Assembly: GCA_949710005.1 (NCBI GenBank)
Contig: OX453283.1
Coordinates: 20,733,004 to 20,797,003, forward strand
Source: Ricordea florida
Taxonomy: Eukaryota > Cnidaria > Anthozoa > Corallimorpharia > Ricordeidae
DNA length: 64,000 nt
Direction: 5' to 3'
Shown: one piece after another, positions 55,333 through 64,000 of the stretch
Layout: each line of letters starts with the position of its first letter
Position numbering within the stretch: the stretch's first letter is position 1
Position numbers and translations under genes: made by a program
The notes under the pieces: generated by a model
Told to the model about the DNA's origin: nothing
The model's database searches: none
Seen by the model: the letters and a program-made list of their open reading frames with translations, nothing else

Positions 55333-55870
55333 TTTTACCTCATGGTATGTACTTCATACCATGAGGTATAGTGATGGATGGATTTGTCACTCCATTCCCG
55401 TTAGACAATTAATTTATGCATTAAATCTGCATTAAATGTGAATTAAACATGTGCTCCCCTGTCTCCCCTACTAGGTTTGGTTTTGTCCACAAAGTCATGC
55501 TATTGTTTTATGTTCACATATGTGGGGGGAGGAGGTGAGACAAAGCGGCAAAACATGTTTACAAAATGGCGTCTGTTGTGTCGAGCCCGACGTAAAGATT
55601 GTCAAGACGGGTTTTCGTTCCTCTTGCTCCATCTTTGATCAAAATACACGAACAGGAAATGTGTTCAAGAATGTTCGAGGGGAAAGAAATGGGTTTTAAA
55701 GTCTTAAAAGTGACGATGTCTCCAATTTGGACGACGAGTAATCGATCAGTCGTAGCAAGAGTGCACAAAATGAACTATTCGGAATGAACGCTTTATGGCC
55801 TGGGGAAAGGACAGCACTTCATGGAATAATTACCACAAACCATAAGGTAGCTCGAAGGAGCCTTTGATTT
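55333..55870. repeat. Dispersed ~530-bp repeat, copy 2 (inverse of 44380-44911)
   Basis: Complement of 44380-44911 with scattered differences. Here the hairpin is complete: ACCTCATGGTATG, then CATACCATGAGGT. Confidence 0.87.
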
Positions 55871-55874
55871 AAAC

Positions 55875-57315
55875 TGAATCGATTTTCTTTTCTTTTTTTC
55901 AATGATACCCTTGTCTATATAGAATGTGAAGCTGCATGCAGGCCTTGGCTGCCTATTTTTTAAATTGGTAAATGGAACACGAGATGGCAGAGCCCTACAG
56001 GATTAAATTATTTGAATGAGTTCTGAAATCTAAAATTCTCCTCATGTGTCACCGAATGCATTCATGAGTTTGTTCATAGGAGCCTTTGATTAACTCCTTG
56101 TACACTTCTCTTATTGAACACAACTGAAACTGCAAACTAAAATGGATTGACAAAACAGTTTCAAAAAATTGAGCCGTTTGCGTACTAAGGGTTCACAAAG
56201 GCAATCCAGTGAAGGCTTTTGAAGCCTCTTGTTTTATTTAAAAGGGATGTGTTCTTTAAAAGGGATAAAGTCTTGAACCAACTTGTAGATGTTTCACAAT
56301 AAAATAAAGTGATATTCAAATCTTTTGTGTTGTGCAAAATCCTGGAATCTTATTGACTGAAGTCATAAGTTTATCCTTCAACTTCAACTTTACATAAGCC
56401 ATAGCTGACATCGAATTTCCATTAATTATTAACACTTAGTGATTTATTAACAGGTTGTCTTTTTGAGTGGAAACCAAAACTGAAACGCTGCACGCATTTG
56501 ACAATGGATGGGCCCCTCCCAAGAAGTAAGGTTTTAAGCTTAAGCCGACTAATTTACGTTTATGAAAAGAAAGACAAAATTTGCCATTAAGGTGATTTAA
56601 GCGAGTAAAACCCATTGTGGTTTTATCATTTTCATTTTATTCAAATTCATCGCTACACGAAAAAACACGATGTGTACAACATCTAAAGAAAATTATTTAT
56701 AGAAAAGATGAGTATAAGGAGCAAACAAAATGTAGAATATACAAAGGCTATACCTTTTTGATCAAACCACGGAGTATAACAGGGAAAAAAACGGCTCACG
56801 CCCTAAACCAAAATAACTATGGTATGTAGCTGTAGAGGAAGCGACCTGATTGGTTATCAGGAACAATGAACTACAACTTCTTTTTCAAACTCAGTTCTCA
56901 GTTTAGTAACCTCCCCTCCCCTCACCCTACCCCTCCTGCTAAATAATGACCAGTCCCTAACACTGTTCCTTACTACTGATCATCAAAATTATACTGCACA
57001 CCTAGGCAAAGAACACGACTAACCCCTCCCTGAAAACAAAAAAAACTGGGGTGTACAACTATGAATAATAAGGAAATTAACGATGGTAACATAACCTTTT
57101 TCATTTGTCTCACAATGTACTCACTTCTCTGGTTAGTAGTACAATATATAGGGCGGCGAGGTATCCCAATCACGAAAGTTAACTCGGTTGATTTATCTAT
57201 TGCTTACAAATCCACTAAGATCTCTGAAGTCCTGTACGATCATTAATCATTAGCGACTAAAATATCTTATTGTCTCTACTAAGAATGCGAAAGTTTCTAC
57301 GGGCAGCAAACGTTC
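55875..57315. other. No supported gene
   Basis: AT-rich DNA downstream of the secreted-protein gene's stop. Only short frames without motifs. Confidence 0.4.
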
Positions 57316-59106
57316 CTATGCAATTCCATAGCATTTCAACTTCCCCAGCGTGTGATACCCCCTTTGGGTAACACTCGAATGATTCGCCGTATCACCAAAC
57401 CTGAGTTGGCTCACGGGAAGGACTGACTTGTTAGTCAACAAACCGCTGTCCTCTCGCCACACTTGGTCATTCTCGTCGCAGTTGCAGCCGTAAGCAGGAT
57501 TAGCGCATGTGTTAGTTAACCCACATGCGCATTTGTAGTTGCCTGATGTGACTCCTCCCCAGTAAGTCATGTCGTTGCCATCACGTGACACCCACCAACC
57601 TCTAGGGTTTCCGTTGTAAAGAAGACGTGAGTGATGGCATTCGTACTTAATAAACTGCTCACAGTGGACAGATTGCCCGGTCAGACTGGCCAATTGAGAG
57701 AGACTGGCGCCAGCATAGTGTATGTCACGTGAGTAGCTTCCTGGAATAGCATAACCATCAACCAATGTTCTGTCTTCACTGTCGTGACTAATGACTGTCA
57801 CGCCTACTCCATTCTTGTCACTCATGTCACAATACACGGTAAAAGGTGTCACGCTTCTTTCTATGTCAGGATCGATAACGTACATTCCAGTTGTGGAGTC
57901 TAATTGGCTGGACTTAATATGGCTGCAGGTTTCGCCTGAAACGAAATATTTATACATTGTAAAGTAAATATCTCTTACTAACCGAGCTCGAGGTCCGTAC
58001 TTTAAGTTACGGACCGAGTTTTTCCGCTCGGATTTATGACCCAAGCAGGAAGCAGTAAAGTACAGCCCGCTAAATTGACCAATCACAGAGCGCGTACTAA
58101 CTGAGAGATATAATAAAAAATAGGAAAAGAGGGTATCCTTATCTCAGGAACTGAATGCATGTGGAATGTGCAGTTTTGATAAAATTCGACAGTAGAACTT
58201 TTGTCAAAGGTTCTTTAAGAACTTGCAGGCATTTTGACGTCACGCTTGGTCAATAACGCATATATGGAGAACTGTTGACACTTTCCTTAAGCATGCCTGA
58301 GAACATTAAACAAACTTGAATCTCAATACCTCTGCGCTCACAGTGGGTTCCCACATATCCTGGTTTGCAGTCACAGTGGTAGGAGTTGGACTCGTATTCA
58401 GGAACACAGACTGCACTGTTCTTACAAGGAGAACTTTCGCATGGAGACTGAAAGCAAGATTATCAAAAAATTAACAAGGATCAAGTGGAATAACTGAGCT
58501 TACTACTTATTTTATCCTTTTATCCCACTGCCTTGTTGTTGTTGTTGTTGTTGTTGTTGCCGTGCCGCAAATGAGGCCCCCACAGTCAAACTCCACTTTG
58601 TCCGGTCAAAGTTTAGATTGCGACACTCGCTAAAACTGAGTCACATTTCTTTCACAGAACTTTAGCGGCATGTATTTTTCTAAGGACCAGTTACGTAAAT
58701 AAGACCACGAACTAACATGAAACAAAATGAAACGATGTAAAAACATATGCACCAAGAACGAAACCTACCCAAGGGCTGTAATGATGAAAGGAGGTGTTGG
58801 CGTGAAGCTTATCTGTGGCTCTGTACTTGTCAGTGGACAATAACTCACAGAGATATACACCTTTCGGGTAGGGGTTAGTTCACTGTTGAAGGAAAAACAG
58901 TTTGACTCTTCGACGCACAGAAATCTACAGTCTATACTGTCTGTTACCGATGAGGAAGTGACTTTCTCCACCATTAAATACTGATGGTCATATTGACGAA
59001 AATTTCCAACCAAAAAGGCGCCGTTTCGTTGAAGAGCGCTTAGTTGTAAAGCAGTGATTAGCATTACGAGTAAAAACACTAGGAGCACAAGATCAACAAG
59101 AGCCAT
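57316..59106 (-). CDS. Secreted PAN-like / EGF / fibrinogen-like (CNTNAP-type) protein, three exons
   Basis: Minus-strand exons are 59106-58769, 58447-58330 and 57935-57316; junctions are GT-AG and phases agree. Exon 1 encodes a signal peptide or anchor (MALVDLVLLVFLLVMLITAL) and a PAN/apple-like Cys module (CRFLCVEESNCFSFN). Exon 2 is one EGF domain (SPCESSPCKNSAVC, then YHCDCKPGYVGTHCE). Exon 3 opens with GETCSHIKSSQLDSTTGMYV and carries a fibrinogen-C-like fold of the contactin-associated-protein type (YCDMSDKNGVGVTVI, RGWWVSRDGNDMTYWGG, CNCDENDQVWREDSG, RFGDT, YHTLGKLKCYG). Exon 1 is one base short: the frame leaves the expected one after CFSFNSE and the CELLSTDKY...HHYSPW end reads in another frame. 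This is a 1-nt deletion, an assembly error or recent damage. About 358 residues if corrected. Adhesion or extracellular-matrix role inferred. Confidence 0.82.
58531..58560. repeat. (TTG)n microsatellite in intron 1 of the PAN-EGF gene
   Basis: About eight TTG units between exons 1 and 2. Confidence 0.95.
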
Positions 59107-59109
59107 ACT

Positions 59110-62100
59110 TTGCAACGATAAGTTACCGAAATGACTCAAGAATGTGGTATGGATGGATTTTTGAAACAAAATGTGGACATCAATTTTCTTGTGTAGTCAT
59201 TACCGTCATCGAGAATAATTTGATATATAAGTTAAAAAAGCGTAATCCTATTCTACCCTTCGCACTTAGGGAACTTGGTCTTAATGGCCCGTTGCGCAAT
59301 TAACACAGGACGAATTAATTAGATTTGCTAACACTTGTAAATTCATCAAATATAATGCAATTTGGAGCTTTATGTTTGAACCATATTTGCTGAACTCGGA
59401 GAGTGAATGTTAACACAAATACTTGGCACGTTGGCATTTATGAGCAAATCGGAAGTGAATGTCACATTTGCTGCAAATTCATTATGTCCTTGCTATGAAA
59501 GCAAATCCATAGCTGCATCATACATTTGCTATAGATTTGCTCTACTTTAGATACAAATGTATGAAAAACACATTTATAACCTACCCATTTTCTCTCACGG
59601 ACAACCAAAGCTTTAGTTACAAGGCACGCTCTTCTCATCACGTTTCAAACGTGGACGAAATCCATAGAATTAACCTGACATTCCTTGGAAAACTACTGAA
59701 GGATGAGACACTTCACCCATGACTGGAAAGTGCAGTTTGCCTTCAAAAATACTGGAAACAAACTTCTTAGACCTCTTTTTCCAAAACGAAATTTGCGGTG
59801 GTATGTTGAATTCATTTTTAAGATTAATAATTTAAGAAAAACTTAATTAGTTGTTGAATCTCTTTGCTAAGTGTATCGCATCTGATGGAAAGAGGTTTGC
59901 AATTTATTGACAAAATTAGAGTTTAAATATATTATTTCCATTGGGGTTTCTACCCAGACGAGCTACACCTGAAGGTCTAAATGTAAAAAAAAGTGTTTCG
60001 AACATCTTCAATTTCAAAAGATTTTTCTATTAGTATAGTGACTTGTAGTGGTATTTGACAATAACACCACGAGTAATATTTCAAAATTGTCCAAAATATT
60101 GGTATTTGGAGAATTTTGAAATATTACGAGCCGGTGTTTTTGCCAAATACCACGTACAGGTCCTGCTATTATTTGTTTATAATAGAAGCCGAGAAATTTT
60201 CGCATTTGACAATGTCGTCGTTGAGTTATAGCATCACACCATTGTTATACCATCCAATTTTGCTGTTACACCACTATTTACGCGGAAATAGTGATACTAT
60301 CATCCAATCAAATCTCCAAAATGTCTCGGCTTATATTATAAATATCAGTTATACATAGCAACATCTTCGCAATTTTTTTGCAAAAAGTGGTGCATCACAA
60401 TATACATGAATAATTGATCATTTACATCAAAAGCGCACCTGTTGTTATCTGCGGAGTTTCAAATTTCTGCGGTAAGCGTAAATAGGAAGTTAATACATCA
60501 ATGACCGTGTTAAGAGTTGAGTTTCCTACGAAATTGGCGCTGCGTCGTAGGGGAACCAGAGCAGAAAAATGAACTGTTGTTATCGAACGAAACGGTACAG
60601 TTATACCACGTTTAGCGCGTTGGCCGTTGGTCAGACTTTACCCTGGAGTCAAGAGATTTCCGCTGTTTTATCATCTTACGGTAATATAATATTGAATAAT
60701 TATTATTTATATTATTAAATTATCACATTATTAAATTCAATTTTAACTTTTATGATTATCGGCCTGCCTCCCTGTCTTTGGTTTAGATGAAACTCTCATA
60801 AAACATATTACGTTTAAATCGTTTTCTTCATGACCTCTTTTCCAGTAATCTCATCATTTTTCCTGAAATGTGAATGAAATTTGATGGCCATAACATACTA
60901 CGAGGTCTGCATATTTCGTCATATCATACAGAAGTCCAATCCTATAATTATTTTATTATGCATTAAAAAATATTTTTTGCGTGACTGTTAAAACTGCCCT
61001 TTTCTCTTAGTAACTAACTGATATCTTCCTCATTCAATGTTGAAAGCCATTTCCAAACCTCCCTCAGATATCCAAGTTAGCAGCTATTTTTACCCATCTC
61101 GCAAATATTGGTAAAACGATTTTTAAATTCATTTTTGTCACTCATAAGCGGAATTAACAATTTAGATCAGCCTTGGTGTATTTTTTCACGAGATTAGAGA
61201 ATCGTGTTCAGGTATATATTTACCAAAAACATGAGCAAGACACAACGAACCCCTATAGTTGAACAAGTTTGTCCGAGCTTGAATTGCCTCGAAACGACGA
61301 TCAAAAATTCAAACTGGGTTTGGTCAGGAGCCCATTACCAGGAGCCTTCCTTTGCTTCATGCGCCTACGACGGCGTATCCCCGTTTTGTGATATTTTTAG
61401 ATCACGTTTTCCCGCGAACCTAGGCTGTTCCCAACGCGGTCCGCATGTGTTCAGATTACGACTAAAAAGTAATGGCGGCAGAAGGTGGTATAGCGATGCT
61501 TCCAAACTTCTCTATTCCGTGATACCATAATGGTATTTCAATTTTCCTTTGGTGAGAGACTGGAACCAGAATGGATTAATGATTAAGTACTGCCCAGCGA
61601 GCGATCTTTGGATTACATTTTCCCTTCCACGGTGTGGTCGGTCGAGTGTTCCTTCATCGCTGATTCAGCCTTTGTTTCTTTCAAAGTCAGAATTTCTCGT
61701 GAGTATTTAGTTCAGGAAATTTAGTTGTTTTCAAGATAAGAATTATGAAAAGGTATCGGGATGGGGCAACTGAACCAGATTGAATGTTTTGCCTGCCAAA
61801 ATAATGCAGGTGTGCGTAAATTTCAGTACTGTTGTAGTCAATAAAAAAATAATTACCATTTTAGATTTAATGACTATCCTATTGTTGTCGATTTGCTGCA
61901 TGTGGTTCATCTTGGTGCATATTTTATGAGCAATCCCAGTGTGGCTGTTTTATGAGCATATTGGCTTTGTTGGCTCATAAATATGTTGAAAATCTATAGA
62001 GGCTTTTTTTTAAGGGGAAAAAATAAGAGAAACATGGTATTTGTAACGAAACTTTGTCATCCTGCAGTTTATCCAGACAATGCAAAGAGAAGCAGGCAGA

Positions 62101-62695
62101 AAAAATTTCTTGCATGGCAGGTAATCACTTTGGACTAATAATATTGCTCTTTGAAACAAATTCTGTAGTCTACAGACAGAACAAGGAACAGCCCTTGCTG
62201 AAATAATATTTCAGAAGTGTGAAGCAATAAAATAGGTATTATTATCATGGTAGTTTCTACTAATATTAGATTATGACAATGGGTCTAAAATACACTGTAA
62301 TTCTTAAGTACATTGTGTACATTATTGTATGGTAATGGAGAGTGACAAGCAGTCACAGAAAATTGACAGTCAATAGTTTCCCAATGATTCTATGTTCTTA
62401 AGTTGACAATTTTCCCATATTTAACGTCTCTTTGTTAGGCAAAGTACTCAAACTGTTGCTGCTGAGTATATACAGTAACACAAGGGTTGAATCCCTTATT
62501 AATTTTGACTTTTGTTTTTCTTTTCAGACATGAGATCTCCTACGTATAGTCGTGTACTGATTCCTTAGTTTTTGTGAATGGTTTTTTTTCCAACATCCAA
62601 ATGGGAGATACTTCATTAGCCCTCTAAGAATTAGTGGTAGTGCTCTCAAGTCAATATTTAGTGTGTTAAAGTATGCCTGTGGTGGTATTATTTGT
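59110..62695. other. Gene-poor region upstream of the PAN-EGF gene
   Basis: AT-rich. It includes the palindrome at 60048-60153 and a 108-codon plus frame (61204-61530) with no recognisable motif. Nothing else supported. Confidence 0.4.
60048..60153. repeat. Long palindrome (foldback/MITE-like)
   Basis: GTGGTATTTG at 60048 is mirrored by CAAATACCAC at 60153. Inside are further matched blocks: ACACCACGAGTAATATTTCA with its near-complement, and AATTGTCCAAA with TTTGGAGAATT. Arms of about 50 bp with small mismatches; no ORF. Confidence 0.65.
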
Positions 62696-62699
62696 CAGC

Positions 62700-63222
62700 A
62701 ATTGGCTACGCTCCTGCTGTAGGAAGATTAATAAATAGGAAGGACAAGATTGTTGTAAACCAGTACTCTGAAAAGGGGTACAGAGACGTTACCCTAAGCC
62801 TTGATAGCAGTGAAGATACAAGGCAAGTGTGAGTCCATGTGGAGTTGTTGTTTACTCATTTCCAGAGTCAGTCGCCCAGTCAAGCCTTAGAGGGAGGCAA
62901 GGGAGCAATGCGTGTACCATCATTGCTGTTACGTTTGGTTCTTAATGCAAAAAATTACCTTGATCTCATAGCACACATTGATGATGAGCCAAAACCCTGC
63001 TGTGGGGTTTTGATTGGCTGTGGCAGATCAGTCGGTATATTTGCCAAGGCTAATGGCTTTTGTGCCCTTGTAGACAGCCATTTTCATAACAATGGTGATG
63101 CCTTCATTTTGATCTCAAATTGCACTATGCAAATTGTTGCTCTTTATTTACGATTGTTGCAGGAGCAAAGCTTAAACCTACACTTGGGTACATTAACCTG
63201 GCTAGAATATGCAAAGTCATAA
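62700..63222 (+). pseudogene. Relic of a tegument-USP-like cysteine protease
   Basis: After a possible acceptor (CATTTCCAG, 62861), one frame reads RGRQGSNACTIIAVTFGS, a candidate catalytic-Cys block comparable to GNQCTSITLTF in the left-edge ORF. A shift then moves to the frame with LNAKNYLDLIAHIDDEPKPC, VGIFAKANGFCALVDSHFHN and GDAFILISN, in which DSH resembles the DxH motif. An upstream piece (KIVVNQYSEKGYRDVTLSLD, about 62745-62815) may be an earlier exon. Frameshifted, therefore non-functional; homology to the left-edge protein is weak but the motif order matches. Confidence 0.42.
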
Positions 63223-64000
63223 TTGTCTTATTCATTTGATGGTCAACATTGACATCATTGAGGTCCAGGGTTGGGATTTTTACTGAGGACTGAACTATTT
63301 GTTTTCTTTCCAAGGTTGACAATTGTCTTGCTGGTCAATAAAATAAAATAACTTATTGTTGACAAACTCATTCTGCCTCTGAGGCTTTCCAACTTTGTAT
63401 CTGCATTACATACATGTACTATACATTGTTTGTCTGACAGGTTCCACATATACCATCCAGTTTACCTCAGATTCTCCGGGTAAAATAAACGTATTTCAAT
63501 GTATATGCAGTTGTCTTCTAAATAAGCCAAATTTGGAATGAGTTATTGTAGTAGCTTACTCTCACTGCTATACTTAGTTGATATTGAAAACACTAGAACA
63601 TTTCGTTTGCTACATAGTCATTGTTAGCCTAGTCAAAGAATCGGTGCAATAACAGCTCCATTGTTCTGTAGTTTTTTTATCATAGTTCATATAGCAACAC
63701 AATTTTGCATGAGATATTGCAACAGGAATCATTTGAAGTAATAAGAATGACTCGTCTACGACAGTGTGCACGGCAAAAGGACAAACACCGTGGTTGGTCA
63801 AAATCCTTTCGAGAACCCTGTGCCGTTGTGTTGTTTTACCAGGATGAAACTTGGCGAGACTTTTCATCCACGCAATAGAAAATGTTGCTTTCCTGAACGT
63901 TTCCTCAGAACTTCCATTGATCAAGAGTCTGAAGTTGTCCAGGGCCGGGTTGTTCGAAACAAGGCTAAGGTAAGCCAGGGCTTGTGCGAAATTTAAACGC
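63223..64000. other. No supported gene
   Basis: Short frames on both strands (63255-63449, 63610-63924, 63766-63996) overlap each other and show no motifs. Confidence 0.4.

Noticed and set aside
61204..61530. 108-codon plus-strand ORF
   Set aside because: No motif, no splice or promoter support, alternate frames equally open.

Overview
This is eukaryotic, intron-containing, AT-rich DNA. It is most likely from an anthozoan cnidarian, probably a stony coral or relative. That assignment is inferred from a tRNA-derived SINE, Penelope-like tails, a PAN-EGF-fibrinogen-like secreted protein, very short exons with canonical GT-AG introns, and an extreme load of nested transposons. There is no operon structure or bacterial signal. 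Host-type genes are few: a Ulp1/SENP-type SUMO protease (1926-3705), a cysteine-rich secreted repeat protein (20376-21056, minus), a PAN-like/EGF/fibrinogen-like secreted protein (57316-59106, minus) and relics of a HECT ubiquitin ligase (minus, 48484-53525).

Layout. 1-3.7 kb: a cysteine-protease-like ORF open to the left edge, followed by the nine-exon Ulp1 gene. 5.1-6.2 kb: THAP/P-element-like relic. 6.4-10.3 kb: large foldback-type element with tandem repeats in its inverted ends. 10.7-10.9 kb: SINE. 11.9-17.2 kb: 5'-truncated Penelope-like element with a 13-bp TSD, itself interrupted by an almost complete PIF/Harbinger transposon (TSD TAA) carrying transposase and Myb-like genes. 20.4-21.1 kb: Cys-rich gene. 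21.7-22.6 kb: truncated LINE. 23.7-25.9 kb: seven-unit ~325-bp satellite. 31.2-32.2 kb: TTA-flanked element. 33.7-34.0 kb: head-to-head hammerhead-like Penelope tails. 34.2-38.2 kb: four-level nest of mobile elements. 38.8-51.2 kb: rve-integrase relic, its partial duplicate, and between them a 5.6-kb transposon (40745-46331). 51.5-54.3 kb: minus-strand gene relics and a second LINE. 57.3-59.1 kb: PAN-EGF-fibrinogen-like gene. 62.7-63.2 kb: second protease relic.

The most interesting unit is 40745-46331. It has perfect 22-bp inverted ends starting CATGGCCAGAAATC, a plus-strand D-D-E-like protein with a Cys2-His insertion and a C-terminal SAP motif, and a convergent three-exon chromodomain gene on the minus strand. 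A duplicated copy of the flanking DNA at 49845/49846 preserves an empty site, which shows exact ends and no target-site duplication. A non-coding relative with the same ends lies at 35221-37547. I could not assign it to a superfamily.

Most transposon genes here carry one or two disabling changes (nonsense codons, 1-nt frameshifts), so the window records relatively recent decay. All family assignments come from motif reading, not searches.
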